NCBI RefSeq assembly: GCF_907165205.1
Contig: NC_058190.1
Coordinates: forward strand, 9,370,001 to 9,434,000
Length of the DNA stretch: 64,000 nucleotides
From: Coccinella septempunctata
Taxonomy: Eukaryota; Arthropoda; Insecta; Coleoptera; Coccinellidae
Direction: 5' to 3'
The stretch's first letter is position 1, and each line of letters starts with the position of its first letter. A program made the translations under genes and the position numbers. The notes below the pieces were generated by a model. It was not told the origin of the DNA. It made no database searches and worked only from the letters and a program-made list of their open reading frames with translations. Below, piece after piece: positions 1 through 13,104 of the stretch.

Positions 1-125
1 AAAATTGCGATTTTGTGTGTACGCCCTTCTGTCACGAAACCCTTCATATGATAACACATAATATCTCAACTCATTTTGCAAAAGTTTTGTTTCTTGTAGT
101 TGTTGAAAAATAGTTATGAACTGTT

Positions 126-357
126 TCAGAAATTATGACTGAAGTGACTGAGGCAGCTTTGGATGATCCAAGACCTAGCTCAAAAACCCCACATTTGGCC
201 ACACCGAGTATCAAGGAAGAAAATATTCAGAAATTTTGATAAACTTTCAATAATGGACAGTACACCAAGAAAAATGCATTTAATAAAAATCATTCATAGA
301 AGGGAGAACAATCTGAGGAAGATCAAAACCTTATGTAAGGAAAATCCCAAGATTTAA
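126..357 (+). pseudogene. possible THAP-type protein tail, remnant
   Basis: Two overlapping frames together give an acidic, Ser/Pro-rich stretch followed by a basic, Lys/Arg/Leu-rich helix (STPRKMHLIKIIHRR). This layout resembles the linker and coiled coil that follow THAP domains in insect THAP proteins and P-type transposases. The two parts are in different frames, so one indel would be needed, and no THAP zinc finger is present upstream in the window. The family call is inference only. Confidence 0.2.
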
Positions 358-689
358 AAGCTCTCACAAATGTGTGTGAAAGTAGTGTGGTATGTTAAAT
401 TGTGAAATTAATGAAATTAGAAAAGAGAAAAGACAGTGATGAGAAAAATAAAAATAATTCAACATTGAAAAATTTCAAATTCATTAATTTCACATTTTTT
501 TTCTATAAGTTCCATTTATTTTGTATTTCATTTGTAAAATAAAATTTACCTAATTTATATATACCTATATTTGATAATTATTGAATTGTTTTTTACTAAA
601 ATTGTGCTGGGACTTTTTTATGTTTGGAGTTGAAATATAGCTATGAATCTTACTGATGTAGTTTTACATTTCCTATTTCCTTAGTGAAT

Positions 690-810
690 AAATGAGAAAC
701 TTTGCATTTTTGATGTCTGAAAATTTTCCTTGATGAAAATGTGTCAATGAAGGCAATATTCATCAGATAGGAAATTTTCCGTTCGTCAAAAATGCAAAAT
801 TTCTCATAAA
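690..810. repeat. short imperfect palindrome
   Basis: Arms at about 690-730 and 770-810 are inverted copies: GAGAAACTTTGCATTTTTGA on the left mirrors TCAAAAATGCAAAATTTCTC on the right, with further matching toward the centre. It could fold as a ~40 bp imperfect hairpin with a ~40 bp loop. No ORF or TSD was found. The rest of 361-1000 shows no gene. Confidence 0.5.
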
Positions 811-1196
811 ACAATGTTGGCTCTTCGAACTGAATAAAATCGGCAATGCGTCAGTTCAAATTTCCCGCGCTTTTGCGAGATACTGCATGCAGCGCCTCTA
901 CAAATGCTTTCCGAAAAAATGAGAGAGATGGAGAATTAGGATGTGACTTGATTTTAGCAGGTAGTTGACCATCTCGTTTGTCTCTGATGCAGATATTGTT
1001 TATCGACCAGACCGTGCAAGGAGCACAGATTGCAGAAACAACTTTCTGTAATCTGTGGAAAGTAGTGCCATTGAAGTAGGATACTCCAGCTTTACAAACA
1101 GCAGAACCCTGGACGTAACATCAGACTGCAGTTTCCGTCCTATAGCATGAGGCTTACAGAAGACCTTGTGAGATACCACCCACAGGACCAGAGTAT

Positions 1197-1560
1197 CCTC
1201 AATAAATAAGGATAAATTCAGATGCATACCACCCGCTGATGATATGAATATCAACAAGTGTTACGATCTGAAATGAACTAGCCAATTTGCCATCGTCAGA
1301 TCCCAAATGGAGTACATCCCAAAGAAAAGCAGATGCTGACTATGGTTTCGGTCTCATTAGACCTCATCAGAACGTTTTCAATTCCAAACGTTCTCCATGT
1401 GAGAATGGTGATATTCATATCAGCGTGTGGTATGCATCTGAATTTATCCTTATTTATTGTATTCATTGCCTCCCCGTTTAGGCGTGATCATTCTTTATTT
1501 ATTTATAAGTATCCTCAATACTTCTAACTTGAGGGGGAGACGGAGTTTCCATCTTTGGAG
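1197..1560. mobile_element. Copia-like LTR fragments, rearranged
   Basis: A ~55 bp block reading TGTTGATATTCATATCA..GGTATGCATCTGAATTTATCC on the minus strand at about 1197-1256 is repeated on the plus strand at about 1405-1462, so the copies are inverted. The start TGTTGATATTCATATCA and the nearby purine tract AACTTGAGGGGGAGA (about 1538-1552) look like a Copia LTR start and polypurine tract. No polyprotein ORF is present. These are LTR scraps; the family call is inference. Confidence 0.35.
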
Positions 1561-1799
1561 TTAGGTGAGTCAAACTCAAACTCAAACAACGAGAAATTGT
1601 CACAGAGTCAATCAATGTAAAAAATCGCAATCAAAAAAAATATTATTGGAAAGTTGTAAATCTCTGTTGTATGTTGTATCTTATTGATGGAGCGTCTTGT
1701 GGTGGAGGTGTTAGTGAAAATGGTAATGATGGGTAACCATTGTCCCCAACAACCATTATCCCCATCCAGTACACGTTGTGTGTACCTCATGTGAAATCT

Positions 1800-2830
1800 G
1801 GACATTTGAAAGACCACGTTATGATTAAGATGTCTAAAACACTGGTGTGCGCACTTGTCACTTTTGCAAAGCATCAACATAACAGAAAATCGGGGATATG
1901 GGATCAGTTTCGTGGCGGCGCCACCATGTCATTTGCTTCGTTCTATCCTTGTTCTACTGAAGGACGTCCAATGATACTCTCTCGTTTTATTCTGTTTTGC
2001 GTTGATATCGAATGTCGATCAACGAGTTCAAAATATGAACTGGTGCATTTTGACAGCTGTTAAGGAATATTTGTTCTTTACAGTTCAATTTTCGTTGTCA
2101 AAACAAATCTGTCAATATTTCAACACTATCGAATAAGGGTTCGAAGGAGGATTTACTGTTCTTCTTCAAGATAATTTCCGCTTGACAACTTGAATTCGTG
2201 GGGGGGGGGTAATTCAATATGATTTTAATAAAACACAGTTGATTGGTCAAATGTCCAATATATTAAGTTGACAGAAAGGGAATTTTCACTATATCTACTC
2301 AGTAAGAAGATTTGAAGTAACAGACTCGAATAGATTTATGTATTTCTGATTCTCAATACATGCTCACAATTCACATTACGTAAATCCAATACAGTTTCTT
2401 TGAAATATTGCTGAAGTTGATGAAACTATATCGGTATATCGGTCCCGAATGTTCGTTCATCTGATTTGGTTGTGCTTTAAATTCCCACAACACCGAATTG
2501 TTAGCTGTAGCTCTTGATTGTCCAAACAGAAAACTGAACTTACTGAACGACATGTTGAATAAATGAATGTTCTACACCCCTTTCTCGAAACTAATACATT
2601 TTCACACACCAATAATCGCTTATAAATACAACATATTCGTACGTCGTAGGAAATTATTCAAATTATTTTCAAATATCAAATGACAATGCTCTGTCAAATT
2701 CTAAACAGCGCTACCTACAGTGGGAAAAACGAAACTGATCCCATATCCCCACGAAATTAAAAACAAAATCGAATCAGTGAATACACCAGAGTTTTAGACA
2801 TCTTAGTTAAGATGAAATCGTTTCCATGGA
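1800..2830. repeat. imperfect inverted repeat pair
   Basis: The block at about 1815-1912, containing AAGATGTCTAAAACACTGGTG and GGGGATATGGGATCAGTTTCG, recurs inverted at about 2733-2815. Both arms translate to a similar peptide beginning KMSKTLV, so they may come from a coding sequence. About 0.8 kb of unrelated DNA, including a G9 run near 2201, lies between them. No clean ends or TSD were found. The remaining 2830-3923 holds no recognisable gene. Confidence 0.4.
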
Positions 2831-3923
2831 AACATAATCTAACTTCAAACTTCAATGAAATCATTTGAAAACTCATTTCAAGTTTCATGTGAAATATTGG
2901 CAATGAAATGGATTGGATTGAATATGATCGAGTGAGGAGACAGAGAATATTATCCATATTTCTGGTAATGCAACTCTACAAGAAAGTGCAGAAGATTCGT
3001 ATTAGCTCTCATTCTTCATTGAAAACAATTTCGCAATCAACAGTTAATGCGAATCTTTCCTTTTCAATTTTTTTTTCAAATTAGTACCTCAAATACATAT
3101 CACCCATCCTGTACTTCCGATCGTTTTTGTATTCATTATGAAAGTAGTAGATAATAAAATGCTATACAACTTTTTTCTGAATCAATCAATAAAAAACATA
3201 CTCTTAACTGTTTTCGAGTTAGAAGGCGATAAGGGCGAGGAGCTTAGCCACCCATGAGAAAGGCCAAGGTCATAGTAGAAACATTTACCGCCATATATCT
3301 CAAAAATGTTCAGATGTAGAAAAAATTGCTACAGACAAAATTTGTAGAAAATGTTTTGCGCTACAACTTTTATAATGAATGCAAAAACAATTTGAAGCCC
3401 AGTAGAGGAGATAATTAAAAAAAAATTATTTTTGTGATCTTTATGGCCAATTTTTATTGCTTCGGCATGCTGAAACTGTCAGATTATATTTTTTTCTTTA
3501 TTGTTGAATCATTAGCTTCTGAATAAGTAAAACAGCTACCGCACTCGAGAATGAACATGTGACTTTTTTTTGCAAATTTGGCGTCCTTCCATACATTTTC
3601 GTCACGCTTGAATGGTCAGATCAAGAGAATATGTATTATCAACATGTAATTAACCACACTTATATTAATCTGACACGCTCAAGTATCGTTTTTTTTTGCT
3701 ATTCTCAGAGGCTCCCTTAGAAAATTTCACCATATAGACAGGTCTAATTTTTGTTGCCATAAGTAAGTGTTGACAGATGCAGTTCGAGTCAGCCCTGCCA
3801 GTTTTTATTGTGAATATATTATTATAGTTTGATTCAGACCATCATTGTTCCTGTTTTCCTTATTATTTACGAATTAACACCTATTTCATAACACTGATTT
3901 AAAATATATTTTCCAAAAATCAA

Positions 3924-6900
3924 TTTTAAAATTATCCAGCAATTTTTTTCTTTCGCGAACCATTTGGCGCCCCTTTCTGAGTAGCGCCAGGAGGCATGAT
4001 GCCCCCCCTCTCGCTACGTCACTGCTGAGCATTTTTCTACAAAATACCAAAGATCTGGATTCTGTGCGTTACTTATTTCTCACTCTGTATATCTTCTTGT
4101 TCTTGCGATAACCAATGTGTGGGAATTTTTGCAGAAACGCACGGCAAGGATTGGTTCATCTTGATCCGTTCGGGCAACTTCGGCGAACAACCATATTGCA
4201 CATTAAACAGTACCTACTCTACTCCCGCCCGATTCCGTTTCAGTCAACGCTCAACGTGCGGCGGCGTACTTTTTTATTTCGGTTTTCAGTTAATCAGTTT
4301 CTCTCGTTGGTTCGTTTTGCGTCGTCCATCACGAACATCTCACTATACAGGCTTAGGAAAAATTAACCGAAAGGTAGGATTATTTCAAAATATAAAAGTT
4401 ATCTGAAAATGTTTTACGTGAAAGTTGTAGGGCTGATAAAAATCTAGGTACATATATTATGTCAATATGAAATATACCGGGTCGCTCACCAAGGTGTGAA
4501 GAGTGACAGATAGGTTTTTTTGGATGGAACATCTTGTATATTAGTGCCTATTTTGATTGTCTACTCAATTCTAAACAATTTTTATTAACCGTATGTAATA
4601 CATATCTGAATCTCAATCGAGCAACAAGTGTAGGTTAACGTAATTTTTGCGATAATTTGTATCATTGTCATTTATTGAATGGAGCCATTTTCGACACATA
4701 CCACTGAAAAATAGAGCCATTTTGCCATGATTTCTTATACGTTTTTGTTTGAAGTCAACTTGTTAAATGTGTCTTGAAATTTATTTGTGTTCAGTAACTG
4801 ATCGAAATGTCATGATATATTTTTTTAACTTTTATACTTATGAGAATTTTTCAGATATCTTTGTACATTTCGAAATGATCGTACGTTCGGGTAATTTCTC
4901 CCTACCCTGCATACAGGGTGTCTCACAGAAAGTGAGAAGTGAGTAAGATGTTTATGGAGAAATAATAATTCTTTCTTTTCAAATTTTGTGTTAACATATG
5001 AGTCAGTTAGACCATTTCTGAAATATTTTCAAATAGGTACCAATGACTTTCTGTTGCACCGGAAATGACACCAATTTTCTTATTTCAAATCATAATATAC
5101 ACCCTGTATATTAAGACAGTTTCGGATGTATCTTTGAATTCCACATTCATTTTTTGTACATTTACTTATACCTATCTTGAGCCGTTTTGGAGTTATTTAC
5201 TGTTATTTGAGCTTTGTTACCGATTAGATATTCTACGTCGTTATGTGGAGAACATTACTTTTTGATTTATAGGAAGACCAAATGAGATTCTCAAATTTGG
5301 AATACAAAAAAGGCCCGAATATCACGAAAATGGAACATTTTGGATAAAGGGAACCCTTAAAAGACTCGACTTATTTTTTCTTCACAAATTGATATGTAAG
5401 TAGAAAAAATTGTGATTCCATTTGAAAAAATCAATTTTTGACATTTTTTTCTATTCCAACTTTGAGACTCTCACCTGATCTTCCTGTATATCACAAAGTA
5501 ATGTTCTCTACATAACGACGTAAAATATCTTATCGGTAACAAACCTCAAAAAACAGATCTGACATTGTGCGTGCGGTTTTATGTAATCCTCACTCTTCTA
5601 CTTACAAGCCTCCATTTGTGATTTTTTTCGTAAAACAGTGAATAACTCGTAAACAGCTCAAGATGGCTATAGGAAAATGTACATGAAATGAATGTGCAAT
5701 TTAAAGGTATATCCTAAAATGTCATGATATACAGGCTGTTCCAAATATTTCAGAAATTAAGTTCCAACTGACTAATATCTTCATTCAAAATTTGGAAGAG
5801 ATCGAATTATTATTTCTCCATGAACTTCTAATGGGCACTTCCGGTGGGACACCCTTTATAGAAGCAAAACTTCGTTGTGTCCAAACCGTTTCATATAAAG
5901 AAAAAAGAAACTGTGGTGTTGGTTTTTGTGATTCAGATACAAAATTGTTCTTGGTTCCTACAAACATCGTGAGTGGTTTTCATGCTGCAAATTTTTCATT
6001 TCGGATAGGAATGTACAGGATTTCCGTAATTGCTTGATACAAATAGCGAAAAGACTCCGGAATTATATTTTCTAGAAAACTTATTGGTGAAAACCGAATT
6101 CCGATACATTCAATAATCTTTTTAAGAGAAGTGACTAAATTTTGATTTTGACTCGAAAATGTAGTATAAAATAGCACGAGACATCGCAACTGTTCTCTGT
6201 TCTCCTCTAATATTGATATAACTAAAATCGGGTAGAATTTTCTACATGCACATTGTTTCTGAAAATTGACACAACAATTCATTTTTTAATTTTTAATAAA
6301 AAAAAACCACTTTGTTCATATAAATACGAAAGACATCCTCAATTGACTCCATATGAGCAATGAAATAAGCTTTCCGTAAAAATATATGGAGGTTCAACAT
6401 AATACAGGCTGTCCTGAAATTAGCTTGAAAAAACGAGTAAAAAAAAATCCATGGTATGTTCTTTGCGAGGTCCTTTGTCACTTTTCCATTCAAAGCAAAA
6501 TATTTATTTGTGAAATAGGAAATAGTAAAAAACACATTTGGTAGAAGAATCTCTGTAAAAATCGGCCACAGAAAAAATTTTCGAAGAAAAAATTTCATTC
6601 CTGAGTTCATAGAGCAAGATCGATCTTACTTTTCCCAAAATTTCATTGAGAAAGCTCGGCAGTAGGCATTGGCCAAATCGATTTCAAGTTATAGTTCGAT
6701 TTTAATGAGAATGTGTTGAATAGAAAGCAATTTTATTATCGCATATTGTAGTGAAATCAGTTATATCACTAAAGATGCCGAAGATAATGGTGCCCATTCC
6801 ATCAATTCACCTATATTTCAGTTCAGACCATTCTTAATTAAATTTAACGCAGTTTGAGTCGATCTAGCCAAAGCATGCTTCTTGTGTAGACTGTAGAGAA

Positions 6901-7985
6901 ACATCCGAGGGAAGATTGATCTAATATCATAGAAATAGAAATTTTCTTAAAGGAAAAATGTTCTGTGGCTGATTTACAGAATACTTTATCTGAGACTATC
7001 AAATTTTGATAATTTCACTTAAATGAATATTAAGCTTACTGAAATATTTTTGCTATCTTAGCTTTTCCGATTGTCCAGAAAATGAAAAATATTTCTTGTT
7101 TCAGTTCTTCCCTGTATAAGTGGAAGGCTGCGATTGCAAAAAGTAAAGATGACGAACAATATAATATCCATTTTTAGATTTCAAATAGGCCTGGTTCTCC
7201 GGAAACCTCTTTTAGGCAATCGTACTTGGCACACCTTGTATAATTCTTAACTCAACCTGAGGAAACTATTTTTCAATTCAACTTCAATTCAACCCTTGGT
7301 AAACTGTGCTAACTAGACTTATTGTTGATAAAAGCCATTTCCTTTTGCTCATTTCTTCTCATTTCCTGACACAGATTTCAGATCGGGATTATACAATCAA
7401 AATTATGTTGATTTCATTATGGTCAAACATTCTGAATATAAAGCTGGAGTTTAGTCAAAAAGATGGCATTTCAATGCACCTTACTCTGGTATTTTGATTG
7501 CAGATTCCGAGGCAGTCATCAGTCATCTGTGAGTCGGGAATGGACACGAAAGAAAAGTAAGTTTTCAGGATTTATTGATTATATAATTTTTTATACCAAG
7601 TGCTCGGGAATCTATTTGAAATTTTGTACAATAACATGCGGCAAATTAATTTTCTCTTTTGAAATATTTGCAACGATTTATTTCGTATATCACGTATCAC
7701 GGCATGTGAGAAACATATTTGGATATTTGATTGGTTTAAGTCTAGTATAAGTGAATGAAACGCACTTTGTGCAACAATTCATATTCAGGGTGTCTAAAAC
7801 GAATGCGAAGGACTTAGGGAGATGACTCCTCGATGAAAATAAATTATATATATATATAAATTTTTTTCGAAATCGACCTCCCTTCCAAGAAACAGCCTTT
7901 GCAAGGCGATGACGAGTTGACAGTTTTTAATTTTTTTACGGGTTCTAAAGAATACTGAGTCATAATATGAAGCACTAAGTAGATG
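3924..7985 (+). repeat. ~4 kb duplicated block, copy 1
   Basis: This block matches 20406-24938 in the same orientation with scattered substitutions and small indels. Shared landmarks include the AAACGCACGGCAAGGATTGG stretch, the CGATTCCGTTTCAGTCAACG stretch, the TACAGGGTGTCTCACAGAAA stretch and the final GAAGCACTAAGTAGATG. Copy 1 lacks the two insertions found in copy 2, so it serves as the empty site. It contains only short, unconvincing ORFs. It may be a segmental duplication or a non-coding transposon; its ends show no clear terminal repeats. Confidence 0.8.
6153..7009. other. segment present only in duplicated copy 1
   Basis: Copy 2 jumps from the sequence matching about 6152 to that matching about 7010. 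In copy 1 the segment is bordered by AAATTTTGAT on both sides. It is therefore either an insertion in copy 1 with a duplicated target or, equally likely, a deletion in copy 2 between short direct repeats. It contains a 105-residue minus-strand ORF with no recognisable domain. Confidence 0.5.
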
Positions 7986-8845
7986 ACCGGTGTGACCGGT
8001 TGTAGGACTCGGAGGGGTGAATTTCACCCCCTCTTCTCAGAGTCCACAAAATAATTCGAAAATACGTCTAAAAAATGAATGAAGGGTTTGAAATTCGGTG
8101 CATGTATTTATAAAGCACTATTAAACGACATTCCGAGAGATTTTTCATTTGCAAGACTTGGAAGGGTGAATTTCACCCCCTCTTCTCAGAGTCCACAAAA
8201 TAATTCGAAAATAGGTCTAAAAAATGAATAAAGGGTTTGAAATTCGGTGTATGTATTTATAAACCCTCACAGAACGATATTCCGAGAGCTTTTTCATTTG
8301 CAGGACTTGGAAGGGTGAATTTCGCCCCTCTCCTCGCAGTCCACAAATTAATTCGAAAATAGGTCTAAAAAATGGAAAAAGGATTTGAAATTCGGTTTGC
8401 ATATTTATAAGGCACCATATAACGATATTCCGAGAGCTTTTTCATTTGCAGGACTTTGGAGGGTGAATTTCACTCCCTATTCTCAGAGTCCACAAAATAA
8501 TGCGAAAAAATGAATAAAGGGTTTGAAATTCGGTTTACATATGCAATAAGCACTATTAAACGATATTCCGAGAGATTTTCCATTTGCAGGACTTGGAAAG
8601 GTGAATTTCACCCCCTCTTCTCAGAGTCCACAAAATAATTCGAAAATAGGTCTAAAAAATGAATAAAGGGTTTGAAATTCGGTGTATGTATTTATACACC
8701 TTCAAGGAGCTATATTCCGAGAGCTTTTTTATTTGCAAGACTTGAAAGGGTGAATTTCACCCCCTTTTCTCAGAGTCCACAAAATAATTCGAAAATAGGT
8801 CTAAAAAATTAATAAAGGGATTGAAATTCGGTATATCTAATATTA
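7986..8845. repeat. ~150 bp tandem repeat array, about 5.5 units
   Basis: Units carry GGGTGAATTTCACCCCCTC, TCTCAGAGTCCACAAAATAA, AATAAAGGGTTTGAAATTCGG and a TTCCGAGAG..TTTTTCATTTGCA stretch. Starts fall near 8012, 8162, 8312, 8459, 8599 and 8748, so the period is 140-150 bp. The array begins exactly where the similarity with duplicated copy 2 ends. It starts with ACCGGTGTGA. The motif GGTGAATTTCACC in each unit is a small palindrome. Confidence 0.85.
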
Positions 8846-9785
8846 ATTATTCTGAATATTCGTTTTTTCATAATATTTCGTTGCATCGTAAAGTAAATAT
8901 AATTGTGTGGACGTTTTAATATCGAAAGTTTCTGGAAGAAATATTTTTTTTTTATAACCTTTATTGAAATTTACAATGTACTTTTCACAAGTAATAAGTA
9001 AATATGGTGATATCAAAATGTCATGTAGAAGTTATCAAACTTATTGAAACTTCTTATTCACACTTCAATTGAAGTCAATTGGCCATGTTTTCTGTAACCT
9101 TCTTCTGTTGAACGGGTTTTCCGCTAGTTGGTCTATGAAGCGGTTTTCATGTCCTTCCAGATTTTGTTGATATTTTTTTGAACGTTTTTCTATCTCATCA
9201 ATAATGAAGGGGAAGAAATATACATATATTTATTTTAATGCGTTTCACAAATAAATACAAACTTATATACATATATAACAGATTTCATATACGATCTATG
9301 ATGCTCATCATACAAGGAAATGACAAGAAAGCAATTGATATGAAATTTAAAACAATAGACAAATATAATCATAATCATGTAGCTCATACTAACAATATTC
9401 GTTGAAAAACTATCCGCCTTTGTTTCATATCATATCACATACAAAATTTTCATATCAAATCAAATTAGAAAAATTAGTTTTCAACTTAACTATATAATAT
9501 AATGGTCGTTCTTTGCGGAATACGCATTTGTTAAACCTTAGAGAAATTCTTTGAAGTATATCAATTTGAAATGAAACATAAAATGAAATGAAACAATAAA
9601 ATGTACATAAAAGTACATCGATAGGAATGGTTGGAATGAATAATATAAATACTACCTAATTAAATCAGCCCCAAAAAATATTGAAAAAATTTCAATTCTG
9701 AACTACTTTTTGAAAATATTTGAATATAATTATTTATTTTTTGGGAAGCACCTGAAGAGATTGCGAAAACCTTGATCCCCCTATC
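8846..9785. other. AT-rich DNA, no gene seen
   Basis: Very AT-rich sequence with many stop codons in all frames and no terminal repeats that could be matched. It may hold the 3' flank of the protease remnant that follows on the minus strand. Confidence 0.5.
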
Positions 9786-10646
9786 TCAAAAGGTGAGAGA
9801 AATACCCTTTTTAAAAGTGGAATACCTTGTACATATGGGAATGTCTCTGCAGTACCGTCTACATAGATCACAAATGCCATATTTTGTTTTTTCACTTTTT
9901 GAATAACCAGAATTTATTTCAGCAGAAGTCAATAGACATTTTTCTTGTGTGAATCTCATACAAAGTATACACCTGAAATGTTCCTCGCTACATTTACATG
10001 CACAGAAAAAACAACATTTATCCACTGCTGAACTTTTCTTGATCAATAAATACTTCAAGTCGTTCCTGTATTTATTTATATTAATGGAATCAGTTAAACA
10101 TTCGTTCTTTATTAATTTATGAAAAAAGTAAATCACAAAAACACCGCAATTGAACACATCTTTCTGAATTACATGTTCAAGGATTTCTTTCCTCCAATTT
10201 AGGCAGTCCATCTGTTTCAATTCCATAAAGTTTAAAATTTGTCCTGCATAAAAATCTATATTTTTCGGCTCATTACCAAGTGTATCAATGAAATTGAAAA
10301 TTCATTGTTTTATTAGAACGAAATGGTGATTTCTTACTATTGGAAAAATCGCGTTCACCTTCGAGAATTCAAAGCTCTGTAAAAACTCATTGGAAAATGT
10401 TTTGTTATTGACGATTATTGACGATTTTTCCAATGAGAATATTTGATAAGTATCATTGTTAATCAGGTGTAGACAATGATCGATAACAAAGCTACTCAAA
10501 CATTGTTTTGCAGATAGTTTCTGAAAATCCTCAATAAAAATTTCATTTACTGCGAGGTCTGGGAAGGCATTAATAGACACGACGTAGCTTCGATTATTTT
10601 TGAGTGGAATATAATATTCAATGTCATCAACTAATCCATTAGGCAA
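9786..10646 (-). pseudogene. ULP1/SENP-like C48 cysteine protease, frameshifted, with Cys-rich tail
   Basis: Two minus-strand frames (10302-10646, then 9786-10226) form one interrupted protease. The upstream part has LSSFVIDHCLHLI and the catalytic-His segment RNHHFVLI. The gap holds DTLGNEP in a third reading, the position of the catalytic Asp. The downstream part has QKDVFNCGVFVIYF, the usual setting of the catalytic Cys. C48 proteases remove SUMO or related modifiers, and copies occur inside several DNA transposon families. After the protease lies a Cys-rich stretch (CCFFCACKC, CILC, CDLCRRYC) that could bind zinc. The frame change between His and Asp means the copy is dead or an intron is missed. 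Source element unknown. Confidence 0.65.
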
Positions 10647-10973
10647 TTAATGAATTTTTTTAGATGATTTCCATTTTCGTTCCGAAATACCTGAAGCGTA
10701 CTAGAAGGGTATTGTTGTATTCCGATGTAATCAACGGACTTCGAAATGAGAACCAAAAAGTAACACTCGTTTTAAACAACTTCATTTCCCACAAAATAAA
10801 ATTTCATACAGGTGTTTTCCATTTGTGCTACATCAAACATCACTCGAACTGCCTAATTATTATTATAATATCGGCTTGCGCCGGATTCTTATCCCTCCTA
10901 CGCGCTGCGCACATAAATGCGTAAAGAAATATTCTTAAAAATATAAAATATAACAATTCCTCCCTCTCTAAGT

Positions 10974-11195
10974 TTACAAAGGTTCCATACCTAACCTTGA
11001 TGGTGCTTTTCGTATGCGTGTGGACCTCCTTAGGGTACAAGGATCATATGGAGCAGGCAACTGTTTTGGTATTTCCGTTTGAGGAGCTTTAGTTATGTTC
11101 AAGGTCTGTTTAGAATCTTTATTCTCCTCAGTATTTTCCCTACTGGAATTTTCTAAATTTATCTCAAAATTTTGAGCTGATTCTGTTGAAATCAA
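10974..11195 (-). pseudogene. C-terminal tail of an LTR-retrotransposon polyprotein
   Basis: The minus-strand ORF ends in LRRSTRIRKAPSRLG, the basic tail seen at the C-terminus of many Gypsy and Copia polyproteins; the element A integrase here ends in a similar LRRSTRIRRPPNRL. Nothing else of the element is recognisable. It is an isolated fragment and unlikely to function. Confidence 0.4.
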
Positions 11196-12023
11196 AACAG
11201 GATTTCAGTCATTTGACTTTTCACTGTTGCACGATCTGCTCGGAGGTAAGGAGTTTTAAGTCACATTTTCTGAAATGTACTTGTGTACTTGTCTATCATA
11301 TTAAAAATAATAAATGCAAACAAAAAATTCAAAACTTGAATGAATTATCGAGTTCCACTGATAGCGAATTCCATTGATGGTATATAGTAGTATTGCACTA
11401 GATCAGGATGTTTCAAAATTGTTGCATGGAGTTTATAATATGCACTCAATGCTTAGGTACCTGTTCAATGTTCATCTAATGGAATCTGCGATAATATCGA
11501 ATTGCATTGGTGATATTAAGTTTAGATCTTCTGGAATTTTTGTTGTGAGTTCCAAATATTCAGTAAGCACCAGTTATTACCATGGAATTCGCTATAAAAC
11601 TCCAATCTTCAGCCAATTCGCGGTTTGGTCAAACAATCAATGAATACTCAATAATACCTCTATCGACAAATTTAGATTCGGACTTATAACACGTTACCTC
11701 CGAGATCCCGATATATTTTCATCGAAACCTGCAACATCATTGTACTGATATTCTAACAAAGCATATATAAACACAATTAGTCATCCATGCATGTGTTCAA
11801 TACCGACAAGAAGTCCTGTATGAATCGAAAAATAAGTTCTTTTACCGAAAGAAATATGTTTATTTCTCATTTATGCCAAATAAACAATTCGACTAACATA
11901 GGGTAGGAAACTCTAGGCAACGTTCGAGTTGAAATGAACTAATGTCGCGCATTCGCTTTAACGACAACCGTCAATTTATCGCCGCATTTCTTACTACTGG
12001 ATTAGCATTCTAGAGTAAGTATA
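11196..12023. other. no supported gene
   Basis: Short plus-strand ORFs at 11186-11377 and 11374-11643 contain a loose Cys/His stretch (CCTICSEVRSFKSHFLKC) that could be a decayed zinc finger. Neither is convincing, and no terminal repeats were matched. Confidence 0.4.
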
Positions 12024-12025
12024 TA

Positions 12026-12700
12026 CAGGGTCTTTCACGAGGAACCTCACCCATATTTATACGGGAAACTACTGAACGTATTTTCATGAAATTCAGCACT
12101 TATAAGTATTTCACTATGCTGATGAAATCTAAAATATTTTCAAGGCATGAGCACCTCCGGTTTTTCCGGAAATGACGTCAACTTCCGTTTTTCAAATTAG
12201 AACACCTTTTTTTTATTGCAGAAATAGATTCCTTAGAAAATTTCAAGTTATTTTGATGTAACATTTTTCAGTTTTGGTTGGAAAATTCTCTCTGAGCGGG
12301 AAAATTCGAAAAAAAAATCAAAAAAAGAGCTCCGCTGCAACAAGAATAACTTCGAGGTTTTTGGATGGAAAATTTTCATTTTTGGGATTTTTCAAGATGT
12401 AAGATTGATGTATCCACTTTAAAAATCGAAATCGCGATTCATGATACAGGGGGTGAAAAAATCGCTTTCAAAGTTAGGGATGACAAAATCGTGAAAAATC
12501 AATTTTTTCAAATTAGAACCCCATTTTTTTATGGCAGATATTGAATCTACGTTAAAAAATAATGTGAGTGTTTGCATCACACCCTTGCCCTAAAGTGGAT
12601 ATTTTCTCCTATTCACAAAAAACTGTTTTTCGTCTTGAATTTTCAGCTATTTCTTTTCCCTTCACGCCAAAAAGATGAAATTTTCAGGAACTGTTATTTG
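12026..12700 (+). repeat. long terminal inverted repeat of the DD41D mariner-like element
   Basis: It starts CAGGGTCTTTCACGAGG directly after a TA dinucleotide (12024-12025), the target used by IS630-Tc1-mariner elements. The same ~670 bp sequence is found at 17684-18365 and inverted at 18867-19522. It lies just outside the C-terminal end of the transposase gene at 12786. The matching repeat at the other end is missing: similarity to the element stops at about 15288, a few bases upstream of the transposase start. Confidence 0.85.
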
Positions 12701-12891
12701 AACAATGCTGTAGATTTTTCACCCCTTCTTGAAACCGACTTCAAGTTACTATTAGGAGAACCATGACAAACTCTCGCAGTTATAACTAGAGAAGATGCTC
12801 AAAGTTTTGACCGTTAATTTCTAGACATTTATTTATACGTCTCAGGAATGCTTCGTGCGTTGCTCTTCTTATTTCATCGGGAGGAAGAGAT

Positions 12892-12954
12892 CTGCAAAAG
12901 TGTTTAAAAACCAAATTGAGTTTCAAAACTAAGAATCTAAAAATCTAAACAAAC
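12892..12954 (-). other. 63 bp intron in the DD41D transposase gene
   Basis: On the minus strand the boundaries read TTCAG|GTTTGT and CTTTTGCAG|ATCTC. Removing it joins VRNAFR to SLPPDEIRRA in frame and lets the ORF run on to NFEHLL and a stop. The retained reading frame on both sides supports a real intron. Confidence 0.7.
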
Positions 12955-13104
12955 CTGAACGCATTTCTGACTCGTTCTATGCAGTCCTCTTTATCAGTCA
13001 AGGGAGTTGAGTAGACAATATTTTTTATCCTACCCCAAACATAATAGTCTAAAGGAGTTAAATCGGGAGAACGTGGTGGCCAAAGATGTGGACCATTGTT
13101 CGCC

